Under the pieces are notes generated by a model that worked only from the letters and a program-made list of their open reading frames with translations, was not told where the DNA came from and did no database searches. A stretch of 45,697 nt of DNA from IMG/VR virus record IMGVR_UViG_3300025423_000034, positions 1 to 45,697 of that record; one strand, given 5' to 3'. Positions 31,289 through 38,370 of this stretch are shown here, one piece after another. The stretch comes from a virus. Position numbers and translations under genes: made by a program. Within the stretch, counting starts at the first letter, position 1. Each line of letters begins with the position of its first letter.

Positions 31289-32040
31289 TGGCTACCACGA
31301 ACGTCACGCGCCAGACGATCATCCCGTCCTACCCTTACGTTCAATATAACGATGATGCGAACATTGTGGCATTCTTCCAAGCCTACAATATTGTGGCTCA
31401 AGAATACCTTAATGCTTTCAATGCTTTAAACCTGCCTGTTTACACCAATCCGGTCATCATCAATTATTTGCTGGATTGGGTGGGCGCGGGATTGTATGGT
31501 AATCCTAGACCGACTTTATCGGTCGGTAACTTGGTTGGGGCAGGAACATATAATTCTGATGATTATAATATTGATACTTACAATCGGTTTAACCAAGTGA
31601 GTATCGGTCAATATTTTGAAACCAGTGATGATGTTTACAAGCGGATATTGACGTGGAATTTATATAAAGGCGATGGTAAGCAATTCAATATTGCTTGGTT
31701 GAAACGGCGTTGTATGAGGTGGTTGATTGGGCCGAATGGAGCGGCTCCGTTTTTGACTGAAACCTATCCGGTATCGGTTGAGTTTGATACCGCAGAACAT
31801 CCCGGCAAAGATGTTGTCACAATTAAAATCTATCTTACTCAAACCGTTATTGTTGCGGAACAGGGAGATTATGATTTCCCCGAATACAATACTAGCGTTT
31901 ACAATAACACCAATACAACAACCCGACATACTGAATACGGATTTTTGCCTATAGTGGCATACCAGCTTCAAGAAGCAATTGATAGTAATGCGGTGAATTT
32001 GCCATTTGGGTACACATTTTTTGTAGACGTAGAGGCTTAA
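31288..32040 (+). CDS. Baseplate I-like wedge protein
   Basis: Starts by sharing a base with the J-like stop (TAATG). The 250-residue product contains YLNAFNALNLPVYTNPVIINYLLDWVGAGLYG and NLYKGDGKQFNIAWLKRRCMRWL, patterns typical of gpI-like wedge proteins that bind J and anchor fibres. A Tyr/Asn-rich C-terminal loop (YDFPEYNTSVYNNTNTTTR) may contact the fibre. The next gene begins two bases after the stop. Confidence 0.75.
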   Translation: MATTNVTRQTIIPSYPYVQYNDDANIVAFFQAYNIVAQEYLNAFNALNLPVYTNPVIINYLLDWVGAGLYGNPRPTLSVGNLVGAGTYNSDDYNIDTYNRFNQVSIGQYFETSDDVYKRILTWNLYKGDGKQFNIAWLKRRCMRWLIGPNGAAPFLTETYPVSVEFDTAEHPGKDVVTIKIYLTQTVIVAEQGDYDFPEYNTSVYNNTNTTTRHTEYGFLPIVAYQLQEAIDSNAVNLPFGYTFFVDVEA

Positions 32041-32041
32041 T

Positions 32042-32692
32042 ATGACAGTTCTTTTGGCATCCAATCAAGGTACGACAACATTGGGCGCACCGCTATTATC
32101 ATCCGGTACTGTCATCACCGTGGCTGTGGATACGGGTGGTGTATTTCCTAGCCCTGCTGCCGGGCAAGGCTTTACCGTAACGTTGTCCGATGCAGCTACA
32201 TCATTGATTCGTGAAATCTGTTTATGCACTGCAAGAACGAATAATCAATTAACTGTTTTACGCGCACAAGAAGGCACAATTGCTCGAAATTGGGCAACGG
32301 GCGACATTGTATCGAATCTTATTACTTCTTCTTTGGTGAATAACTATACCGTGCAACCAGACACCTTACAGAATTCAAAATTTACTTACGCTGCTGCTAC
32401 TGGAACGCCAGATGCGATTTTAGTCACGATTACCAGTATGTTGACTGCAATTAACGATGGCATGGCATTCAGTTTTAGAGCAATTTTTGCGAATACAACC
32501 AATACTCCTACGTTGCAATTAACACTAGGCAGCACTCAACAAAGTGCAATCACTATTGTGAAGATGGACAATCAAGCCTTGTTGACGGGTGACATTCAAC
32601 CCGACATGATTTGCAACATGGTTTATAACAACCAATATTCAAAATGGGTTTTGTTAAACCCAATCAATAGTGCTGCCGGAGGATCATTCTAA
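32042..32692 (+). CDS. Baseplate-proximal fibre protein, 216 residues
   Basis: The product shares its plan with the first 210 residues of the next protein: an N-terminal strand module with SGTVITVAVDTGGVFPSPAAGQGF, a CTARTNNQLTVLRAQEGT segment, then TPDAILVTITSMLTAINDGM and a WVLLNP end. It stops with SAAGGSF instead of continuing to a collar domain. It therefore looks like a duplicated stub or an adaptor to which another fibre binds. The two genes overlap by one base. Confidence 0.75.
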   Translation: MTVLLASNQGTTTLGAPLLSSGTVITVAVDTGGVFPSPAAGQGFTVTLSDAATSLIREICLCTARTNNQLTVLRAQEGTIARNWATGDIVSNLITSSLVNNYTVQPDTLQNSKFTYAAATGTPDAILVTITSMLTAINDGMAFSFRAIFANTTNTPTLQLTLGSTQQSAITIVKMDNQALLTGDIQPDMICNMVYNNQYSKWVLLNPINSAAGGSF

Positions 32693-34347
32693 TGGCTGTC
32701 ATTATTGCTGCAAACAATGCGTCCACAACGATTGCTAACTCAATCAGTTCGACCAATACAACGATTACTTTGGCTACGGGAACGGGTGCGGCATTTCCTT
32801 CGCCTACTGGCGATCAAGCATTTAAGTTATCTTTAACTGATGCAACTACTCGGTTGCAGCATGAGATCACGTTATGTACTTCACGGACAGGCGATGTATG
32901 TACAGTGCTTCGCGGTCAGGAAGGCACGACTGCTCAGGCATGGTCGGCGGGTGATATTGCTTCTAACTTGCCCACTGCCGGTACGATTGCCAGCACCGTT
33001 CAAGTAGATCAATTACAGCAAAACGTCTATCAATTTGGCGTAGCGACCGGAACAGCAGATATCATCACATTGACTTTGCCATCTAGTTTGACTGCATTAA
33101 ACGATGGAATGATGATCACGTTTAAATCTACGGCGAGCAACTCGGTCAACAATCCTACGCTTACATTAACTTTAGGAACCACGGTTCTTGGCCCGTATGG
33201 AATTGTGAAGGGTGCAAATGTAACACTGGCAACCGGAGATATTCCGGGTGCTTATGGTGATGTACAGATGATTTTTAATAGTACTTTTGGAGCATGGGTA
33301 TTATTAAATCCAACAACTAGCCCTGCTTCTAGCACGATCACACAGCCAACAGGCTCGGTGATTATGTGGACGAATGTTACACCGCCTTCAGGATGGTTGT
33401 TATGTAATGGCCAGGCTGTATCGCGTACCAGTTATTCTGGATTATTTGCGATATTAGGAATTAGCTTTGGTTCTGGAGATGGCTCAACAACATTTAATGT
33501 GCCGAATTTCCAAAACTTGATGCCGATTGGTGCGGGTGCTATTTATGGATTAGCGGCAAGTGGTGGATCAATTACGACTACACTGACCACACCTAACCTA
33601 CCCTCTCACAATCATAGTGCTGTATCAACGTCTACTTCCACGTCTAATTCGATATCAAATTCGACTGCGACTTCTAATTCTGTTTCTACTAGCACTCCAA
33701 CTGGTTCCGCAATTTCTTCTTCCGTTGCCACGCCAACTGGATCGGCGGTATCAACATCAACATCCACGACCACAGGTACAGCGGTATCTACTTCAACCAG
33801 CAATACGACTGGAAGTGCAACTGCTGTCTCGACTTCTACCTTCACGGGTAATGCGCTTGGAGTGCATACGCACAGTGCGGTAGATAGTGGACACATTCAC
33901 AATATTCCGTACAGACCTAATGCAAGTAGTTCTGGTGGTGGTGGATTCGATGTGGCTTATCCACAACCAACGAGTTATAACACCGCAACAGGTTTTGCAA
34001 ATGTCACCATTGGAAGCACATCTGCTGGTACGCCATCTGGATCGGTAACGACAAACACGGCAGTTACTTTGGTTGGACTAGGAACTACAACTAGTACCAA
34101 TACTGCATTGACGTTGAACACCAGTACTAACACTTCAACATCATTAACGCTCAGTACTCCTGTTTCAACTACTACCACATTGACATTGAGTGTGCCTGTA
34201 TCCACAACAACGACTACATCGGTGAATACCACTACTGCGACAACAACAGGAACAATTACTGATACGAGCATTGGTAACACTGGATCAGGTTCGGCGTTTA
34301 ATACAATCAGCCCCTATTTGGCTGTTTATTTCATTATCAGGACTTAA
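32692..34347 (+). CDS. Tail fibre with phage collar domain, 551 residues
   Basis: Residues 1-210 are paralogous to the preceding protein (TGAAFPSPTGDQAF, CTVLRGQEGT, TALNDGMMI, WVLLNPTTS). Residues about 220-285 form a phage tail collar domain (PPSGWLLCNGQAVSRTSYSGLFAILG, FNVPNFQNLMPIG). Then come metal-binding-like HNHSAV and HTHSAVDSGHIHN motifs and long Ser/Thr-only stretches. The end, NTISPYLAVYFIIRT, is the usual terminus of collar-type fibres. It probably forms a trimeric tip that binds the host. The Ser/Thr tract is low complexity and prone to change. Confidence 0.85.
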   Translation: MAVIIAANNASTTIANSISSTNTTITLATGTGAAFPSPTGDQAFKLSLTDATTRLQHEITLCTSRTGDVCTVLRGQEGTTAQAWSAGDIASNLPTAGTIASTVQVDQLQQNVYQFGVATGTADIITLTLPSSLTALNDGMMITFKSTASNSVNNPTLTLTLGTTVLGPYGIVKGANVTLATGDIPGAYGDVQMIFNSTFGAWVLLNPTTSPASSTITQPTGSVIMWTNVTPPSGWLLCNGQAVSRTSYSGLFAILGISFGSGDGSTTFNVPNFQNLMPIGAGAIYGLAASGGSITTTLTTPNLPSHNHSAVSTSTSTSNSISNSTATSNSVSTSTPTGSAISSSVATPTGSAVSTSTSTTTGTAVSTSTSNTTGSATAVSTSTFTGNALGVHTHSAVDSGHIHNIPYRPNASSSGGGGFDVAYPQPTSYNTATGFANVTIGSTSAGTPSGSVTTNTAVTLVGLGTTTSTNTALTLNTSTNTSTSLTLSTPVSTTTTLTLSVPVSTTTTTSVNTTTATTTGTITDTSIGNTGSGSAFNTISPYLAVYFIIRT

Positions 34348-34351
34348 GATT

Positions 34352-34819
34352 ATGCACGAAGACTTACACTTTGATCACGATGGCATCGACTTAGTAAAAA
34401 TGGCTGAAGGCTGCAAGTTGACTGCGTATCAGTGTCCGGCTGGTATTTGGACAATTGGTTATGGCAGCACAGGCGGTGATGTTGTTGAAGGATTGTCGAT
34501 TACTGCGGCACAGGCTGAAGCAAGATTGTTACATGATGTACGTCACGCTGAAGATTGCGTGAAAGCGTTTGTCAAAGTTGAAATAAACCAACATCAATAT
34601 GATGCTTTGGTAGACTTCTGTTTTAATGTGGGCGGTGGAAACTTTGCGCAGTCTACTTTGCTAAAAAAGGTCAATGCAAATAAGTTTGACGAAGTTGAAC
34701 AAGAGTTTTTGCGTTGGGATAAAGCGGGTGGACGTGTATTAAAAGGATTACATGATCGCCGTATCAAAGAAGCAGAACTATTCAATGAGGAAGAAGATGG
34801 ACACACAAACGCTGATTAA
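34352..34819 (+). CDS. Endolysin, T4-type lysozyme (muramidase)
   Basis: ATG 34352 gives 155 residues; the frame is open further upstream into the fibre gene but that part is not lysozyme-like. The catalytic pattern is EGCKLTAYQCPAGIWTIGYG: Glu19, Cys28 and Thr34 with the same spacing as Glu11, Asp20 and Thr26 of T4 lysozyme. Cys in the Asp position occurs in part of this family. It cleaves peptidoglycan between MurNAc and GlcNAc. There is no signal or SAR segment, so export must depend on the holin. Its end overlaps the next gene by 23 bases. Confidence 0.9.
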   Translation: MHEDLHFDHDGIDLVKMAEGCKLTAYQCPAGIWTIGYGSTGGDVVEGLSITAAQAEARLLHDVRHAEDCVKAFVKVEINQHQYDALVDFCFNVGGGNFAQSTLLKKVNANKFDEVEQEFLRWDKAGGRVLKGLHDRRIKEAELFNEEEDGHTNAD

Positions 34820-35021
34820 CGCTGGCTTTGGAATAGCGGGTTTCTTTGGTGGCTGGATACTCAATAATCTGTCATCTTCAATCATTAAGATCGAGGATAA
34901 ACTGTCCGCTATGCCAGACAAATATATAAATAAAGAAGACTATCAGCGCGACATCAATAGAATTTTGATGAAGTTGGATCAAATTTTTGAAAAATTGGAT
35001 GCCAAAGCGGATAAGCCATAA
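34797..35021 (+). CDS. Membrane-anchored coiled-coil lysis-module protein
   Basis: ATG 34797 follows GAGGAAGAAG inside the lysozyme gene. The 74-residue product has one N-terminal transmembrane helix (NAGFGIAGFFGGWILNNL) and a charged coiled-coil tail (DYQRDINRILMKLDQIFEKLDAK). This layout is widespread in phage lysis cassettes and resembles holin-associated or XhlA-like proteins. It could be an antiholin or a short spanin component, but no proof is in the sequence. Confidence 0.65.
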   Translation: MDTQTLINAGFGIAGFFGGWILNNLSSSIIKIEDKLSAMPDKYINKEDYQRDINRILMKLDQIFEKLDAKADKP

Positions 35022-35170
35022 TGGATACCGTTGAACTTCTTGCAAAAATTTGGCCTATGGTAATTGGTTTTATTACTTTGGTTATCGTATTGGCAAAAAT
35101 GGATGTAAGAATTGGCATGATTGAAGATAAGGTTAAAACCCTTTTCGATCTTTGGAATAAGAGGAACTAA
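35021..35170 (+). CDS. 49-residue membrane protein of lysis module
   Basis: The ATG shares a base with the preceding TAA (TAATG). One hydrophobic helix (MVIGFITLVIVLAKM) is followed by a short amphipathic tail ending FDLWNKRN. It lies between two other membrane proteins in the lysis cassette. It is probably a holin partner. The start is well defined by the overlap; the function is inferred. Confidence 0.6.
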   Translation: MDTVELLAKIWPMVIGFITLVIVLAKMDVRIGMIEDKVKTLFDLWNKRN

Positions 35171-35171
35171 C

Positions 35172-35681
35172 ATGGCTGATTGGATTGATACTATTGCAAA
35201 ACTGGCTCCGACCGTAGCATCAGCCCTTGGCAGCCCAGTGGCTGGTATGGCAATCAGCGGATTGGAATCGGCTTTGGGTATGTCAGGTGATGACGTACAA
35301 AAAATGGTTGAATCCAATAAAATGACTGCCGAACAAGTTGCTGCAATTCAATTGGCTGAAGTGAATTTGAAGGCTAAGGCACAGGAACTAGGATTGGATT
35401 TTGCCAAGTTAAGCAATGATGATCGTGCGTCTGCGCGAGATATGCAGAAAAACGTCAAATCATGGGTTCCCCCTTTTCTCGCAGTTGCGGTTACTGTTGG
35501 ATTCTTCGGAATATTGGTAGGCCTGATGTTGGGCAAAATCAATCAGGCTACTGAAGTAGATATTATGTTGGGTAGTTTGGGTACAGCCTGGACAGGAATT
35601 TGTGCCTTTTATTTTGGTAGCTCTGCTGGATCACAGGCGAAAGACGAGGCGATCCACGCAAAGATGAATCAAGTAAATTAG
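35172..35681 (+). CDS. Holin of the three-TM type (GTA-holin-like)
   Basis: The 169-residue protein has a helical N-terminal domain (LAPTVASALGSPVAGMAISGLE), then DDRASARDMQ and hydrophobic helices WVPPFLAVAVTVGFFGILVGLM and GSLGTAWTGICAFYFGSSAG, ending in a polar tail. This is the pattern of 3-TM phage holins of gene-transfer-agent type. It would open the inner membrane so that the muramidase can reach the wall. ATG 35172 follows AAGAGGAACTAAC. It converges with a minus-strand gene, overlapping by four bases. Confidence 0.8.
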   Translation: MADWIDTIAKLAPTVASALGSPVAGMAISGLESALGMSGDDVQKMVESNKMTAEQVAAIQLAEVNLKAKAQELGLDFAKLSNDDRASARDMQKNVKSWVPPFLAVAVTVGFFGILVGLMLGKINQATEVDIMLGSLGTAWTGICAFYFGSSAGSQAKDEAIHAKMNQVN

Positions 35682-35851
35682 TTTTCCTCCAGATCGTCTA
35701 GCTCTTTCCTCGGCAGACGATCTTTTCCCCCTCTTCGAGAGGGGGTCTTTTTCTCTATTATTTCACCGCAGCGCAAGCATTCCAAATCTCCGTCTGGATC
35801 GCGCCACCAAGTATGGGGCTTGCCATCAATGCACATCTTGTCTTCAGCCAC
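35678..35851 (-). CDS. 57-residue putative zinc-finger protein
   Basis: A GTG start at 35851, with GCAGGAATCATC upstream, opens a 57-residue frame ending at 35678. It contains CIDGKPHTWWRDPDGD and then CLRCGE: Cys7, His13, Cys25 and Cys28 could ligand one zinc. The remaining half is basic and acidic, RRGGKDRLPRKELDDLEEN. It overlaps the holin gene tail to tail by four bases, and its 3' half contains two terminator hairpins for the opposite strand. Small treble-clef-like proteins of this kind occur in many phages with unknown roles. The motif supports a real gene; the function is open. Confidence 0.6.
   Translation of the reverse strand: MAEDKMCIDGKPHTWWRDPDGDLECLRCGEIIEKKTPSRRGGKDRLPRKELDDLEEN
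35691..35723. terminator. First hairpin of convergent terminator pair
   Basis: AGATCGTCT (35691-35699) and AGACGATCT (35715-35723) form a perfect 9-bp stem, followed by TTTT on the plus strand. It lies inside the minus-strand zinc-finger gene. Confidence 0.6.
35727..35752 (+). terminator. Strong rho-independent terminator after holin
   Basis: CCCCCTCT (35727-35734), loop TCG, AGAGGGGG (35738-35745), then TCTTTTT. It ends rightward late transcription. The same bases encode TPSRRGG of the reverse gene. Confidence 0.85.
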
Positions 35852-35866
35852 GATGATTCCTGCGAT

Positions 35867-35947
35867 CTAAGTTAAGTATTGGACTATCAGAAAAGATAAG
35901 AACCCCAGCAAGCCTCCAATAATCAATCCTATGCGAAACTCTAGCAT
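35867..35947 (-). CDS. 26-residue membrane peptide
   Basis: The ATG at 35947 overlaps the TAG of the upstream winged-helix gene. The product MLEFRIGLIIGGLLGFL and so on is a single hydrophobic helix. The overlap and the lack of charged residues suggest a real tiny membrane protein, but the size leaves doubt. Confidence 0.45.
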   Translation of the reverse strand: MLEFRIGLIIGGLLGFLSFLIVQYLT

Positions 35948-36282
35948 TTGACGGCCCTCATGACTCGTTGTGCGCGGCCTGATTTGCCTTTGCGCGTCTC
36001 ACCCGTATACTCAATCAACCCTTTATCAGCCAACGCTTTGTATCGCGCCGTGACGCTGCTGTAGGGTAATCCATCGAGCGCATGAAGGACATCATCGCTA
36101 ATGCAACCAAGCCGACCAAATGCAGCGATTGTTCCTAGTACTAATTGCTCTAAGTTGCTGGTGTCCACTGAATGTGCTGCTGCCTTAGACGTGTTCGGGC
36201 TACTGGCGCGAACCAATTTATGAGGATCAGTACCAAATATTTTATCAAACACTTTTTTATCAAACAGGTTCGTCTGTATCAT
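35941..36282 (-). CDS. Winged-helix DNA-binding protein
   Basis: The 113-residue product follows AGGAGAAAAACCCA. Its C-terminal half, LEQLVLGTIAAFGRLGCISDDVLHALDGLPYSSVTARYKALADKGLIEYTGETR (about 44-97), reads as a winged helix: helix, turn, recognition helix, then a wing ending in basic GKSGRAQRVMR. Similar phage proteins act in transcription control or replication. It sits near the end of the leftward operon and overlaps its upstream neighbour by 23 bases. Confidence 0.7.
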   Translation of the reverse strand: MIQTNLFDKKVFDKIFGTDPHKLVRASSPNTSKAAAHSVDTSNLEQLVLGTIAAFGRLGCISDDVLHALDGLPYSSVTARYKALADKGLIEYTGETRKGKSGRAQRVMRAVKC

Positions 36283-36493
36283 TGGGTTTTTCTCCTATTT
36301 GATGCAGTTGTTCAATTTTGCGGGCAAATGAGATGTAGCCTACGCTGGCTTTCCACAAATCATGCAGTTGATTGGGGCTAAGTGGCTGCTTCTTCTGCGA
36401 TTCCAATATAAGATCGGCGAAAACTCCGTAATTACTATATGACTTTTCCCAGAGTTCCTTGATTTCTGCGGAAGGTCGTTTTAATGCGCTCAC
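36260..36493 (-). CDS. hypothetical 77-residue helical protein
   Basis: Begins MSALKRPSAEIKELWEKS, overlapping the preceding stop by ATGA. All-helical, with DLILESQKKQPLSPNQLHDLWKASVGYISFARKIEQL. No family recognised. It lies in a run of overlapping small genes and probably depends on translational coupling. Confidence 0.55.
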   Translation of the reverse strand: MSALKRPSAEIKELWEKSYSNYGVFADLILESQKKQPLSPNQLHDLWKASVGYISFARKIEQLHQIGEKPNDTDEPV

Positions 36494-36675
36494 TGTAATC
36501 TCCCATTGCTGTTTAATGCTTCCAATAACATTCTGATGGCACGATCACATCGTTTGGCCTCGGTGTCATCACCGTCCACTTTATATGGCATGGTAACGCT
36601 GCCATCGGTGTTGCTGGCATAAAACGTCACGTCTTGAAGTGCATCTAATGCAGCTATCATTGCTTCGCGTGTCAT
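36490..36675 (-). CDS. hypothetical 61-residue protein
   Basis: Translation would start at ATG 36675 with GAGGATAAGAACAT upstream, a leader motif repeated before three other genes in this operon. The product MTREAMIAALDALQDVTFY contains a central GSVTMPYKVDGDD strand pair and a helix. Function unknown. Confidence 0.6.
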   Translation of the reverse strand: MTREAMIAALDALQDVTFYASNTDGSVTMPYKVDGDDTEAKRCDRAIRMLLEALNSNGRLQ

Positions 36676-36941
36676 ATGTTCTTATCCTCTGCTTGCCCTC
36701 TTGCTCTGATTTGATTTGCAATTCCAACTGCTGTGCCGTTTTGAGGTGGGTGAGAAGTCAAACTTATGTGCATTGCATAGCGTTGCTTTTCAGCAATTTC
36801 AATACACGCTTCACGCTCATGCTCCGCTACCAGTTTGGCAAATGCGTTAATGTTTTCCAAATTACAAGTAAAGTCTGAACTCATGTCGTGCGGGTCAAAC
36901 CCAGCCTGTCTAGCCATCTCAATGATTTCTTGTTGTGTCAT
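36672..36941 (-). CDS. Small phage protein of the MTQQEIIEMARQAGF type
   Basis: The 89-residue product has MTQQEIIEMARQAGFDP at its start, then INAFAKLVAEHEREACIEIAEKQ. These two segments recur in many phage early-region proteins of unknown function and are distantly like the FAELIVREC family members downstream in this operon. It overlaps neighbours on both sides by four bases. Confidence 0.65.
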   Translation of the reverse strand: MTQQEIIEMARQAGFDPHDMSSDFTCNLENINAFAKLVAEHEREACIEIAEKQRYAMHISLTSHPPQNGTAVGIANQIRARGQAEDKNI

Positions 36942-37141
36942 CTGTTCTCTTCCTTACTTTCTATCGTTCTACGCCCATCATCAAACCCTTTTTGGTATGC
37001 TTGCGCTACGTTGTCAGACCGTTTTTTACCAAGTAAATACGATTCTATCGCCGCTTCAGTTGCGTAGTCCCATCGGGCTACAATGCGCAATATTTCTTGA
37101 TGCTCTTGCGTGGTCAACATATCAGGAAAAATTTTTTTCAT
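36938..37141 (-). CDS. hypothetical 67-residue helical protein
   Basis: The frame is open from 37183, but ATG 37141 is preferred because AGAGGGCAG lies directly upstream. The product MKKIFPDMLTTQEHQEILRIVARWDYATEAAIESYLLG is helical with a short basic tail (KKRSDNVAQAYQKGFDDGRR). Function unknown. Confidence 0.55.
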   Translation of the reverse strand: MKKIFPDMLTTQEHQEILRIVARWDYATEAAIESYLLGKKRSDNVAQAYQKGFDDGRRTIESKEENR

Positions 37142-37346
37142 CTGCCCTCTTGTCTGATTCAACTTTAATACACAATGCTTCATATAACCTAAAATAAGTA
37201 CCTTTGTCTGCGGTCAATTCATCACATCGGTCATCCAATTCTAGAATACGGTCTGCGGCAATTTTCAACAGCATGGACAGGGCAATATTGCCACCAGCAC
37301 TTTCACTGGCTGTGTTCAGCGTATCAACAAGTTCTTGATTGGTCAT
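37122..37346 (-). CDS. hypothetical 74-residue helical protein
   Basis: ATG 37346 shares bases with the stop of the upstream paralogue gene (TAATG). The product MTNQELVDTLNTASESAGGNI then LLKIAADRILELDDRCDELTAD suggests two helices forming a coiled coil. No family is named. Overlaps the next gene by 20 bases. Confidence 0.55.
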   Translation of the reverse strand: MTNQELVDTLNTASESAGGNIALSMLLKIAADRILELDDRCDELTADKGTYFRLYEALCIKVESDKRADEKNFS

Positions 37347-37537
37347 TATTCAACTCCAAAATGTTCAAACAACTTTTGTTCAATATCAACAAAATCTCCG
37401 CATCCATTATTGATAGAAACTTCGGCACATTCCCTGACAATCAACTCTGCGAACTTTTCGAGTTTGGTGGGAAGACCATCAGGGTTGTATGTTGGTAACC
37501 CGGCCTCATGGGCAAGTTCTCGAATTCGTTCGTTCAT
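37346..37537 (-). CDS. FAELIVREC-family protein, copy 1
   Basis: ATG 37537, after TTGGAGTAGAAGA, gives a 63-residue product beginning MNERIRELAHEAGLPTYNP, with EKFAELIVRECAEV and ending KLFEHFGVE. The frame is open further upstream but the ribosome site and paralogues fix this start. Three relatives lie in the same operon (37534, 38624 and 38836). The family is widespread in phages of Gram-negative hosts and has no known function. Confidence 0.75.
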   Translation of the reverse strand: MNERIRELAHEAGLPTYNPDGLPTKLEKFAELIVRECAEVSINNGCGDFVDIEQKLFEHFGVE

Positions 37538-37737
37538 TCTTCTACTCCAAAATGATAAATAAGTGTGTCTGGTGTTATCCAAGGCTCGCTAGAATCATAA
37601 TGCTCAGCAATTACATTGGCGCATTCCCGCACAATCAAATCGGCAAACTTAAAAGGATCCAACTCACCTGCCACATAGTCACCATTGCCCTCTACAATGA
37701 TTGCTTGGTCATACAGTTCCATCAGACGTTCGTTCAT
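37534..37737 (-). CDS. FAELIVREC-family protein, copy 2
   Basis: The 67-residue product starts MNERLMELYDQAIIVEGN and has FADLIVRECANV and the end YHFGVEE. Its first half is nearly identical to the gene at 38836-39012, in both protein and DNA, so one arose from the other recently. It carries the AAGGATAAGAACAC leader. Confidence 0.75.
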   Translation of the reverse strand: MNERLMELYDQAIIVEGNGDYVAGELDPFKFADLIVRECANVIAEHYDSSEPWITPDTLIYHFGVEE

Positions 37738-37774
37738 GTGTTCTTATCCTTGAGTTTTGCTTGCGTATATGTAA

Positions 37775-38308
37775 TTAAATCTTTTCACAAATCCTACGCA
37801 GTTCTATTTCTTGGGCATTTTTAGCAGCAGCCCTTACAGCATCCCTTGCAGCAGCCCCCGCAGCAGCCCCCGCAGCAGCCCACGCAGCATCCCTCGCAGC
37901 ATCCCACGCAGCAGACCTCGCAGCAGCCCTCACAGCAGCCCACGCAGCATCCCTCGCATCAGCCCTTGCAGCATCCCACGCAGCATCCCTCGCAGCATCC
38001 AATTCATCGGCTGTTGCTTTCTCATTGGCATAACGCTCTGCAACATCTAAGGCATCGAGGCTTCGTTGGTCTTTCATTAAATGTTGCACTTGTCTAGCGC
38101 ACCATACGGCGTAAAGTCGAAGTTCACGTTCATGTTCTTCCACGGCTATCAGACACCAGAAAGCATCGTCTAGACCGTTGCTGTCTATGATGGTTGAGAT
38201 TGGCAATGGCGCATCGTCTGCTTTAGTTTTTCCAAGATAGCGCAACAGCTTTTCCCATCTTTTTACGCATGGGCTATGTTCTCTAATTTTGTTCAAAGTC
38301 GTTTTCAT
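37775..38308 (-). CDS. Phage protein with Ala-rich AARDAAWD repeats
   Basis: The 177-residue product starts MKTTLNKIREHSPCVKRWEKLLRYLGKTKADD, then has STIIDSNGLDDAFWCLIAVEEHERELRLYAVWCARQVQHLMKD. This conserved front half is known from many phage and prophage proteins of unknown function. The second half is ARDAAWDAARADARDAAWAA-type repeats forming a long amphipathic helix. Repeat number varies between relatives, so DNA slippage likely changes its length. Its start overlaps a 19-codon frame (ATGA). Confidence 0.8.
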   Translation of the reverse strand: MKTTLNKIREHSPCVKRWEKLLRYLGKTKADDAPLPISTIIDSNGLDDAFWCLIAVEEHERELRLYAVWCARQVQHLMKDQRSLDALDVAERYANEKATADELDAARDAAWDAARADARDAAWAAVRAAARSAAWDAARDAAWAAAGAAAGAAARDAVRAAAKNAQEIELRRICEKI

Positions 38309-38364
38309 TTTTGCTCCTGCTCTGGCTCTGCCAAGGCTTCTTTGATTTCTTCTTTGGTTTTCAT
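38305..38364 (-). CDS. 19-residue micro-gene ending in PEQEQK
   Basis: ATG 38364 follows AAGGATAAGAACAC and its TGA overlaps the next start. The product MKTKEEIKEALAEPEQEQK resembles the IKEALAQPEQEP segment that occurs in many phage early proteins. It looks like a remnant of that family or a leader peptide coupling translation of the Ala-rich gene. Confidence 0.4.
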   Translation of the reverse strand: MKTKEEIKEALAEPEQEQK

Positions 38365-38370
38365 GTGTTC

